10,789 nucleotides of DNA from Bacteroidetes bacterium 4572_114 (GTDB lineage Bacteria > Bacteroidota > Bacteroidia > Bacteroidales > 4484-276): the NCBI GenBank assembly GCA_002254335.1, contig NIVA01000137.1, positions 1 through 10,789 on the forward strand, given 5' to 3'. The notes below the pieces were generated by a model. It was not told where the DNA came from and searched no databases. It saw nothing but the letters and a program-made list of their open reading frames with translations. Position numbers and translations under genes: made by a program. This document shows, piece by piece, positions 1 to 6,307 of this stretch. Numbering within the stretch: position 1 is the stretch's first letter; each line of letters starts with the position of its first letter.

Positions 1-471
1 GAACCTTCAATACCATTTCCACAATCAGATTCATTTGAAAGAGTAATAAATTTATGTGAATTACTTAATGAAAATTCATTATTAAATAGAGAAGATTTAA
101 CTGACAACTACGATTTTAATGTAAGACAAACAAATTATTATACAGATGCTGGTAGATATTTAGGGTTGATCGATAAGTCAAGAGAAAATGGAGAAGTTAG
201 TTATTTCCTATCCGAAAAAGGACAAAATTTATTTGGTTTATCAATTATAGAAAGACAATTGAAATTAATAGAACTGATCCTATCTCATTTTGTATTTAAC
301 AAAGTATTAAAGTTATATTTCAAAAAAGCAGAAGCACCAAATAGCCACGAGATTGTTCAACTAATGAAAGAATCGAATTTATATAACATAAATTCTGATA
401 TAACTTTTTATAGAAGATCGTCAACAATATTAAGTTGGATTAATTGGGTCTTAGAACAAGTTGAAGAATAA
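1..471 (+). CDS. 3' end of an unrecognised gene with winged-helix character, possibly restriction-associated
   Basis: The frame is open from base 1 to the TAA at 469-471 with no stop, so this is the last 156 or so residues of a longer protein. An internal TTG at 166 is unlikely to be the real start, because the protein reads sensibly before it. The fragment is helix-rich. It has a stretch ending RQTNYYTDAGRYLGL, then a short strand region with YFLSEKGQNLF, then a helical tail with YRRSSTILSWINWVLE. This layout resembles winged-helix domains seen at the C-termini of restriction endonucleases and related defence proteins (DUF7226-like). That link is from memory and is tentative. Codon use is strikingly AT-rich (mostly A/T third positions) compared with the yraN-like gene that follows, which suggests acquisition by transfer. 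The N-terminal part, which would define the function, lies outside the window. Confidence 0.6.
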   Translation, partial: EPSIPFPQSDSFERVINLCELLNENSLLNREDLTDNYDFNVRQTNYYTDAGRYLGLIDKSRENGEVSYFLSEKGQNLFGLSIIERQLKLIELILSHFVFNKVLKLYFKKAEAPNSHEIVQLMKESNLYNINSDITFYRRSSTILSWINWVLEQVEE

Positions 472-486
472 AACTACAGTGGTTAA

Positions 487-563
487 CACCTGGCATTGGA
501 CACCTATCACCCAACACCTATCACCCAACACCTATCACCCAACACCCGTCATCTAACCTCTAA
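487..563. repeat. Heptanucleotide tandem array, 11 units
   Basis: Eleven consecutive 7-mers can be laid end to end. The core is CACCTAT-CACCCAA repeated three times exactly (501-542). It is flanked by degenerate units CACCTGG and CATTGGA on the left and CACCCGT, CATCTAA and CCTCTAA on the right. The array starts 15 bases after the stop of the preceding gene and ends 4 bases before the ATG at 568, so it fills the whole leader of the next gene. The frame is open through it, which makes a false N-terminal extension of the downstream gene possible. Confidence 0.85.
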
Positions 564-567
564 AAAA

Positions 568-930
568 ATGGCAGACCACAACGAACTCGGAATCAAAGGC
601 GAAGAACTGGCCGAAAAATACCTCCGCAACAGCGGCTACGAAATACTGGAACGAAACTGGCGCTTCGGCAAAGATGAGATCGACATCATTGCCCGTGATG
701 GCGATTTCCTGGTGATTGCAGAGGTAAAAACCCGCCGGACAAATTATTTTGGCGAACCCGAAGAATTTGTGTCACGCATCAAGCAACGATTCCTAATCCG
801 TGGGGCCAACGCCTACATCGAGAAAATGGACATCGACCTCGAAACCCGTTTTGATATACTGAGTGTATTATTTGCCGGGAAAACATATACCGTAAAACAG
901 ATTAAGGATGCTTTTTATCCGTTGGTTTAA
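568..930 (+). CDS. yraN: YraN/UPF0102 family nuclease-fold protein
   Basis: The 120-residue product has the full set of UPF0102 motifs: GIKGEELAEKYLRNSGY (8-24), NWRFGKDEIDIIARD (30-44), AEVKTRR (51-57) and RFDILSV (94-100). The E37-I-D39 and E52-V-K54 pairs form the D/ExK-type metal site typical of the restriction-nuclease/Holliday-resolvase fold. Members are widespread, small, probably cytoplasmic, and of poorly defined function; a DNA-processing role is inferred from the fold. The ATG at 568 is chosen because the protein then begins right at the family N-terminus and has the usual length. The longer in-frame start at 496 would only translate the heptad repeat. The stretch just before the ATG is AAAA, as is common in Bacteroidota, with no Shine-Dalgarno motif. 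Base composition is clearly richer in GC than the preceding gene. Confidence 0.9.
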   Translation: MADHNELGIKGEELAEKYLRNSGYEILERNWRFGKDEIDIIARDGDFLVIAEVKTRRTNYFGEPEEFVSRIKQRFLIRGANAYIEKMDIDLETRFDILSVLFAGKTYTVKQIKDAFYPLV

Positions 931-1006
931 TTTGTGGCAACATGCTTTCTATTAGGAATAATACTTTTATAATTATTGCCATTTAACAATATTTAACAAA
1001 ATATTA

Positions 1007-1016
1007 CCCCCCCCCC
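1007..1016. repeat. Homopolymeric C10 tract in a promoter region
   Basis: Ten consecutive C residues stand in otherwise AT-rich DNA, 12 bases upstream of a TAAGTTTG box. With normal spacing the -33 element would fall on this tract. Length changes in such tracts are a known basis for phase variation in other bacteria; a role here is inference. Confidence 0.85.
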
Positions 1017-1028
1017 ATAAATAAATGC

Positions 1029-1036
1029 TAAGTTTG
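1029..1036 (+). promoter_or_regulatory. Candidate -7 box of the lipoprotein gene
   Basis: TAAGTTTG matches the Bacteroidota -7 consensus TAnnTTTG fully and lies 34 bases before the ATG at 1071. No TTTG is found at the usual -33 distance; the C10 tract is there instead. The leader after it is very A/T-rich. Confidence 0.5.
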
Positions 1037-1070
1037 TGATTACCTAATTATTAATTAAAAATTATACACT

Positions 1071-1703
1071 ATGAAAAAGTTATCATTATTTATTGCAGTT
1101 CTTTTTGTTACACTTGTTTCATGTAACAAAACTCAGGATTCTAATGCTTTTGATTCTAAAACACAAAAGGATGCCCCAATTGAAAAATCCTACCATTATG
1201 AATGTACGGGGGAATGTGATAATGGCAGTACTTGCGGATTATATTGGAATGTTCCTGGTAATTACGCCGAATGTACTTGCGAAGGTTGTATTTTAGTGGT
1301 CACAGTAACTGATGGCATAGGGGAAGGTGAGGCTTATAAGGAAACCCAAAAAGAGTTATTAGGAAAACTAAATGCAAAGGAATTGTTTTTTGAACATCTA
1401 AATTCTTTTGTATTTAGGAAATATAAAACTAATGAGTTTAAACTCATTTCAATAGAGCTAATTGAATATGAGAATGATTATTGCCTGTTATATGATTTTG
1501 TTACATCTGATGGTATAAGCGAATCGGTTATGTATGCCTGTGTAAATGAAGGGAAAGAAGACCCTGTAACATATGAAATTGATTGTTCGGGCACATGCAA
1601 TGAGCCTAACGAAACTTGCCGGGAACGATTTAATTTTAATCCGCCTTCGGCAGAATGTACTTGTGCAGGAGACGGTTGTAAGATGACAATTATTGAATTA
1701 TAG
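1071..1703 (+). CDS. Lipoprotein with two six-cysteine modules
   Basis: The 210-residue product starts with a lipoprotein signal peptide: MKK, a hydrophobic stretch at 4-16, and a lipobox VTLVSC. Cleavage would be before C18, giving a lipid-anchored envelope protein. The mature part contains two similar cysteine-rich modules. Module 1 has C45, C49, C55, C68, C70 and C73. Module 2 has C172, C176, C183, C196, C198 and C203. Both read C-x3-C-x5/6-C-x12-C-x-C-x2/4-C and share the local sequence AECTC. They frame a central region of about 95 residues (75-168) with helix and strand character and two more cysteines (C138, C157). I do not recognise the family. The even cysteines and export signal suggest disulfide-stabilised small domains. 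The residues after C18 (NKTQD) do not give a clear surface-export signal. A strong terminator closes the transcript, so the gene is probably monocistronic. Confidence 0.85.
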   Translation: MKKLSLFIAVLFVTLVSCNKTQDSNAFDSKTQKDAPIEKSYHYECTGECDNGSTCGLYWNVPGNYAECTCEGCILVVTVTDGIGEGEAYKETQKELLGKLNAKELFFEHLNSFVFRKYKTNEFKLISIELIEYENDYCLLYDFVTSDGISESVMYACVNEGKEDPVTYEIDCSGTCNEPNETCRERFNFNPPSAECTCAGDGCKMTIIEL

Positions 1704-1723
1704 ATTTTTAACCAGAACAAATC

Positions 1724-1769
1724 AGGCAGGATTAATCATCGCAAGATGAATTATTCCTGCCTTTTTTTT
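1724..1769 (+). terminator. Rho-independent terminator of the lipoprotein gene
   Basis: AGGCAGGA (1724-1731) pairs with TCCTGCCT (1755-1762). The inner part can pair further with a small bulge and close on a GCAA tetraloop at 1741-1744. A run of eight T follows (1762-1769). It lies about 20 bases after the stop codon. Confidence 0.9.
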
Positions 1770-1796
1770 GTTCTTTCATTTTTTTTAATACTTTTG
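1767..1796 (+). promoter_or_regulatory. Promoter of the AsmA-like gene
   Basis: TTTG (1767-1770), an 18-base spacer, and TACTTTTG (1789-1796) give a full match to the Bacteroidota promoter pattern. The -33 box is made from the last T residues of the preceding terminator. Transcription would start near 1800-1803, giving a leader of only about 25 bases. Confidence 0.65.
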
Positions 1797-1825
1797 AGAG
1801 CGATTGAAAAAAATTGATCGCTCTC
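1796..1825. promoter_or_regulatory. Inverted repeat over the start site of the AsmA-like gene (candidate operator)
   Basis: GAGAGCGAT (1796-1804) and ATCGCTCTC (1817-1825) are perfect 9-base inverted arms around an A-rich 12-base centre. The dyad begins at the last base of the -7 box and ends one base before the TTG start codon. With a start site near 1800 only part of the left arm would be transcribed, so a DNA operator is more likely than an RNA hairpin, but both are possible. Confidence 0.6.
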
Positions 1826-1826
1826 A

Positions 1827-4800
1827 TTGCAAAACAAGAAACCAGATATTAACCCTGAGGAACATCCAAACCCTGAAAATAACCCTTCAGCCAACAAACC
1901 TAAAAAGCGAAGGGTCAGAAGGGGATATTATTGGTTTGCAGGTATTTTCACAATCTTTTTTGTTATCATCCCCTTATTGGCAAACTATTATGCCGACCGG
2001 ATTTTCGGGGAGACGGCAAGTGAAATCATCCGGCAGGAAACCGATGGAAAGTACATTTTTGATTACGATGATATTAGCTTTAACCTGTTTAACCGCGACC
2101 TGGTAATTCATAACCTGGCCATCCTCCCCAATCCTGCCTTAACTGATTCGATTACCGGTAAATATCAGCATCCCGATAAATATATGGAACTTCGTACCCA
2201 ACAATTTCACCTCAAAGGGGCCGGGCTGATAAGTGTATTTTTATACAGGGAGTTGACAATTAAGAATTTATATTTAGAGAAACCGGAGTTGAAGATTGTC
2301 ATCCCAGAAATTACAAACAAAACAGCCAATATTGATGATCCGGTCAGCCGGACAAAGTTTGACCTTCGCAATTTACACACTTACATCAAAGATTATCTGT
2401 CGCTGCTCAAAGTTATTAAATTTCAGATGAATGAAGGTGTCCTGGAGATTCACCAAATGGCCAATGATACTACCGAAGTAATCAGGGTAAATAATATTTC
2501 TGTCCAGGTTTCAGGTTTTCATCTTGACCCGGTTTCACACCTAAATCCCGATAAACTGTTTTTCTCCGATAGTATTGGTGTTTCGCTGAAAGGCGGCAAC
2601 ATTAACCTGAAAAAGAAAAACGTCGAAATTGCATTTAACGAAATAAATATTTCAACCACCGGCCAAAGTATTGAACTGCTGGATGTTTTCATCGGGCCAG
2701 AAACCCAGGGCCTGACTTCAAGTCAGACCTTGAGTTTGTTAAACATACCGAAAATACTAATAAGTGGAATTGATTTTGCCAGGTTGCCCGAAAGCGAATT
2801 GCTGCTAAATGAAATATTGCTAAGCCGCCCACACATCAAATGGGAACCTGCAACAGGTGCCGCCCACAAGAAAAGCCCTGATGAAATTGCCAGAGGTGTT
2901 TTTAATGAACTATCTGCTGTTTTTCATCCTGTGGTTGTAAATAAAATTTTGATTGAACATGCAAGCTTGGAAATCGACAAATTACAAACCGAACAATTAG
3001 ATGCTTTAAAATTACCTGACCTTAGCCTCACCTTATATAATTTGCAAATCGACTCCTCATTTCTATCTTCGCCCAAGCCGTTTTATTTTATTGAAGACTT
3101 TAGCCTGAACCTAACCAACCAGGCTTTGGAACTGAATAAACCGGAGGAAAACCTCAGTTTTGATAATCTAAACCTCGATACCCGCACATCAACACTTATT
3201 GTTGACAACCTGAAAATAACTGCCCAAAACGAAGAATCGCACCGCTTGAGCGTGAACATGCAACTTCCGCAATTAAAAATTACCGGCAGGGATTTTAAAA
3301 AGGATTATGTTGAAAAATCGTTGAAATTGAGCTTGCTGGAATTTGACAATCCTAAAATAAACCTTGGTTTTAAACCAAAGATCAAAATGGCCGGCGATCC
3401 TGTGAAGCTAAATAACTTGTATGATTACATAGATGAATTTATTGAAGTTTTGGCCATTGATAAAATAAAGGTTAACGATGCCGGATTTACGTTTGATAAC
3501 GATGATCAGCTTTTTGAGGAGCAGGTAAAAGTTCTGAATTTCAACATTGAGATTAGCGATTTTGTACTGAATGGCGATACTGCAAACATGGCAGACAAAG
3601 TACTTTTCTCATCTGATATTGATATCGATATCGAAGGGTTGATAGTGGAACTCCCCGACAGCATCCACCAAATGAACTTAGACAGGCTTGTAATCGACAC
3701 AAAATCCTCATTCCTTAAACTGGAAGGGGCACACATCGACACACTGAAAAATATTGCAGCAAATAGATATTTACAAAAGGACAGGGCAAAAATAGATATT
3801 AACAATATTACGGTTACGGATTTTGATTTTGAAAACCTGTACCACAATAAAATAATTGATATTGGCATCCTGTCGGTGGACGGGCCAAAAGCCCATATTT
3901 TCAATACTGAACAAAAACTACCTGATACGGCAAATAAATTTCCGGGGTTTCTTAACAATTACAGGATTGGCAACCTGGAGGTCAAAGGGCTTGACCTGGT
4001 GAAAGACGGCCCGGGACTTGACAACAGGGCCATCGAAATCACCGGTGCAGGTTTCAATGCGTTTGGTGTAAAGCCCGGCATATTGGCCAATAGCGGTAAA
4101 GTTTACACCGATAGCCTACACTTAAATATTGAGCAGGTTTTATTTGATCTGCCCGACAGCATCCATGTTCTTCAAACCGGAAATATCTTCCTGTCCAACA
4201 TTGATTCGCTGTTGCGGATTAAGGACATCAGGATTTACCCCGGGAACCAGGCACTATCTGTCGAAGACAACATAATGACCGTTAACATCCCTGAATTATA
4301 TATTTCTGGCTTCGACGTTGGCAGTGCAATCTACAACAAGCAACTGATGGCACAAAGCCTTACCATGGATCAACCGGAAGTGCAACTTATTGTTTCCGGT
4401 GAACGGAGGAAAGCTTCATTTCGCAACTGGGACAGCGAACACCTCAAAGGCCAACTTCTTAAAATTCTAAATAAATGGGATTTGAATGAAACCGTATTTA
4501 AAAATTCTGCAATCAAAATATATTCCGGCAAAACCTTCAATACAAAAATTTTTGCTGCCGATGATTTTACCATAACGGTTAATGGCCTTTATGTTGATCC
4601 GACCGTAAGCATGACAAAAGATAATGTCCTGTTTGCGCATGATATTAAATTGGATTTAAACAAACCAATGGAAGCTGCCGGAGATAAAAATCAATGGTTT
4701 ACTTTAGATGGATTGAGCCTTTCAACGCTAGAAGGCCGGGTTAGGATAGAACAATTTGAATTGTCGGACGTCAAGGCCCATAAAAAATGGAAACACATAG

Positions 4801-5681
4801 ATAACAAGGAGGCACGTTTTGGATTTGCCGATGTGGACATTTCGGGGCTTGATTTTAGCCAACTCATTAACGACAAAAACCTGGTTATTGACAGTGTCCT
4901 GGTCGGGTCGCCGGTATTTTTAATGAAACGAGAGTTTTCCAAACAACCAACAAAAAGTGTTTCAGGACATAAGATCAATATTTACAATTTGATTTCAAAT
5001 CACCTGTTTGCCGTCAGGATAAATGATCTGAACATTGATGATGCAGTAATTAAAATCTCTGATAAACAAACCAATAAACCCACCACCTTTCTGGTAAACC
5101 GTGTGGATGCTGATTTCAGGCACATTAATATCGATTCGAGCAACAAGGTGTTTGGAGATAAATTTTTGTATTCAGACGATTTAGACCTTAATATTAAAGG
5201 TTACTCTTATAAAACCGGCAACGGGCTTTACCTCATGGGCGCATCAAATATCCACTTTTCCAGTAATGACGGATTGCTAATTGTGGATTCGGGCTACATG
5301 AAACCTTTGTTGGGGCCTAAGGCTTTTGCTAACAAGTTGGGGGTGCAGACCGACCGTTTGGATTGGGTTTTCAGGCAGGCACGATTAGAGAATTTCAGGC
5401 TCTACAACCTCTTTTTTGATAATTATTTTTGGGCAGATAATTTTATTTTGTCCGGGCTTGTAGGAGAAGATTACAGGGACAAATCCTTTCCGCGCCCAAA
5501 AAACCATTACCCCAAACTTCCTGTAAAAGCATTAAAAGACCTGGAATTTGGGGTCAGGCTCGATAGTGTAAATATTGTAGGCCGGCAACCCGGGCCGGGG
5601 AAATTTGGTTTGATGATATCAACATCGAAGGCAGGAACATCACCAATGACATTGATTTATTATCTTCCAATTCAGAAATGA
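1827..5681 (+). CDS. Large AsmA-like envelope protein, frame broken near its C-terminus
   Basis: The 1284-residue reading has a polar, proline-rich N-terminus, basic residues (KPKKRRVRR, 25-33) and one membrane helix at about 34-53. The long remainder is made of alternating strand-like hydrophobic segments. This is the layout of AsmA/DUF748-type proteins, which are anchored in the inner membrane and extend a beta-groove into the periplasm; members are linked to lipid transport or envelope upkeep. At least six repeats with a spacing of 166-179 residues are visible, each with a K-x-L-F-x-x-D-I-x-L-x-I-like line (near 243, 417, 591, 758, 933 and 1112). The TTG at 1827 is taken as start because an in-frame stop lies at 1815-1817 and the first ATG is residue 120. 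After G1258 the reading turns unlike the family. The true continuation is in the -1 frame from base 5600, giving about 1460 residues in all. Confidence 0.8.
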   Translation: MQNKKPDINPEEHPNPENNPSANKPKKRRVRRGYYWFAGIFTIFFVIIPLLANYYADRIFGETASEIIRQETDGKYIFDYDDISFNLFNRDLVIHNLAILPNPALTDSITGKYQHPDKYMELRTQQFHLKGAGLISVFLYRELTIKNLYLEKPELKIVIPEITNKTANIDDPVSRTKFDLRNLHTYIKDYLSLLKVIKFQMNEGVLEIHQMANDTTEVIRVNNISVQVSGFHLDPVSHLNPDKLFFSDSIGVSLKGGNINLKKKNVEIAFNEINISTTGQSIELLDVFIGPETQGLTSSQTLSLLNIPKILISGIDFARLPESELLLNEILLSRPHIKWEPATGAAHKKSPDEIARGVFNELSAVFHPVVVNKILIEHASLEIDKLQTEQLDALKLPDLSLTLYNLQIDSSFLSSPKPFYFIEDFSLNLTNQALELNKPEENLSFDNLNLDTRTSTLIVDNLKITAQNEESHRLSVNMQLPQLKITGRDFKKDYVEKSLKLSLLEFDNPKINLGFKPKIKMAGDPVKLNNLYDYIDEFIEVLAIDKIKVNDAGFTFDNDDQLFEEQVKVLNFNIEISDFVLNGDTANMADKVLFSSDIDIDIEGLIVELPDSIHQMNLDRLVIDTKSSFLKLEGAHIDTLKNIAANRYLQKDRAKIDINNITVTDFDFENLYHNKIIDIGILSVDGPKAHIFNTEQKLPDTANKFPGFLNNYRIGNLEVKGLDLVKDGPGLDNRAIEITGAGFNAFGVKPGILANSGKVYTDSLHLNIEQVLFDLPDSIHVLQTGNIFLSNIDSLLRIKDIRIYPGNQALSVEDNIMTVNIPELYISGFDVGSAIYNKQLMAQSLTMDQPEVQLIVSGERRKASFRNWDSEHLKGQLLKILNKWDLNETVFKNSAIKIYSGKTFNTKIFAADDFTITVNGLYVDPTVSMTKDNVLFAHDIKLDLNKPMEAAGDKNQWFTLDGLSLSTLEGRVRIEQFELSDVKAHKKWKHIDNKEARFGFADVDISGLDFSQLINDKNLVIDSVLVGSPVFLMKREFSKQPTKSVSGHKINIYNLISNHLFAVRINDLNIDDAVIKISDKQTNKPTTFLVNRVDADFRHINIDSSNKVFGDKFLYSDDLDLNIKGYSYKTGNGLYLMGASNIHFSSNDGLLIVDSGYMKPLLGPKAFANKLGVQTDRLDWVFRQARLENFRLYNLFFDNYFWADNFILSGLVGEDYRDKSFPRPKNHYPKLPVKALKDLEFGVRLDSVNIVGRQPGPGKFGLMISTSKAGTSPMTLIYYLPIQK

Positions 5682-6208
5682 TTTTTGATATAAAAACAAA
5701 ACTTATGGGGAACGGGAGTTTAATAATGAACATCAAATTCGACCTTAAAAGCGAAAATAGTTTTCGTGTGGAATCTTATATTAACCAAATGGATTTAACA
5801 GAGATGAACCCTTTGCTTGAACATATTGCTTTTGTAAAGATAAAGAAGGGGCAAAACGTTCTGACCCATTTATTTTTCGAAGCCGACAATGATGTGGCCC
5901 GGGGCGAAATGACCTTCAAATACAAAAACCTTTCGGTCAGGCTTATCGATAAAAAAACACTAAAGGACAAAGGCTTCGGGGGGTCGGTTGCCAGTTTTGT
6001 GGCCAACACTTTTGTGGTACGTTCCGATAACCCCAAATGGGGGCTTTTTGAACGAGAAGGCAAAATCTACTTTAAGCGCGATAAAGAAAAATCATTTTTC
6101 AACTACCTCGCCAAGTCAACTTTAAGCGGCGTAAACGCAACCATCCGTGGGGGCAACGAAGAACGCAAGGAAATGCGCATCAAGCGGAGGGAGGATGGCA
6201 GGAAGTAG
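5678..6208 (+). CDS. C-terminal piece of the AsmA-like protein, separated by a frameshift
   Basis: This frame is open back to about 5600. There it continues the large upstream protein naturally: EIWFDDINIEGRN is followed by strand-like segments up to the ATG at 5678. The region with MNPLLEHIAFVKIKKG, then RGEMTFKYKNLSVRL, then the basic tail ending in GVNATIRGG is the kind of conserved C-terminus expected of AsmA/DUF748-like proteins, and the upstream frame lacks it. The 4-base overlap (ATGA) with the stop of 1827-5681 looks like translational coupling, but this is probably a by-product of the frameshift. It would encode 176 residues if translated alone, with no signal peptide or membrane anchor, so it is unlikely to work as a separate protein. 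A single base lost from the G run at 5597-5600 explains the split. Whether the loss is biological or a sequencing error cannot be told from here. Confidence 0.75.
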   Translation: MIFDIKTKLMGNGSLIMNIKFDLKSENSFRVESYINQMDLTEMNPLLEHIAFVKIKKGQNVLTHLFFEADNDVARGEMTFKYKNLSVRLIDKKTLKDKGFGGSVASFVANTFVVRSDNPKWGLFEREGKIYFKRDKEKSFFNYLAKSTLSGVNATIRGGNEERKEMRIKRREDGRK

Positions 6209-6226
6209 AGGGAAGATATTTTTCAC

Positions 6227-6250
6227 CACAGAGGCACAAAGACACAAAGT
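6227..6250. repeat. Octanucleotide tandem repeat, 3 units
   Basis: CACAGAGG, CACAAAGA and CACAAAGT follow each other directly, starting 18 bases after the stop of the AsmA-like piece. Similar CACAGAG-type strings are familiar from intergenic DNA of many environmental bacteria. The rest of the 99-base gap (6209-6307) shows only a weak promoter-like stretch. Confidence 0.65.
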
Positions 6251-6293
6251 TTTTGATTATCGTTGCACAGCTATTATCGTTAGGTTGAACAAA

Positions 6294-6299
6294 AAGGAG
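6294..6299 (+). promoter_or_regulatory. Shine-Dalgarno motif before the DsbA-like pseudogene
   Basis: AAGGAG lies 8 bases before the ATG at 6308. A canonical motif like this is uncommon in Bacteroidota and is absent before the other genes here. It supports the choice of start and may hint at a gene of different origin. Confidence 0.6.
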
Positions 6300-6307
6300 T
6301 GTTAATA

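Noticed and set aside
487..563. CRISPR-like repeat array.
   Set aside because: Units are 7 bases with no spacers, so this is a simple tandem array; the same holds for the other heptad arrays.
1804..2106. An overlapping reading starting TTG-AAA-AAA in another frame at the start of the AsmA-like gene.
   Set aside because: It lacks family-like sequence. The 1827 frame has the membrane helix and continues for more than 1200 residues.
3506..3958. A 150-residue minus-strand reading inside the AsmA-like gene.
   Set aside because: It is the antisense shadow of a strongly supported coding frame, with an atypical serine- and phenylalanine-rich composition.
5597..5606. Programmed -1 ribosomal frameshifting in the AsmA-like gene.
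   Set aside because: The site G-GGG-AAA would let the P-site tRNA re-pair but not the A-site tRNA fully, I saw no clear downstream stem, and the next gene also has frame lesions. A deletion or sequence error is simpler.
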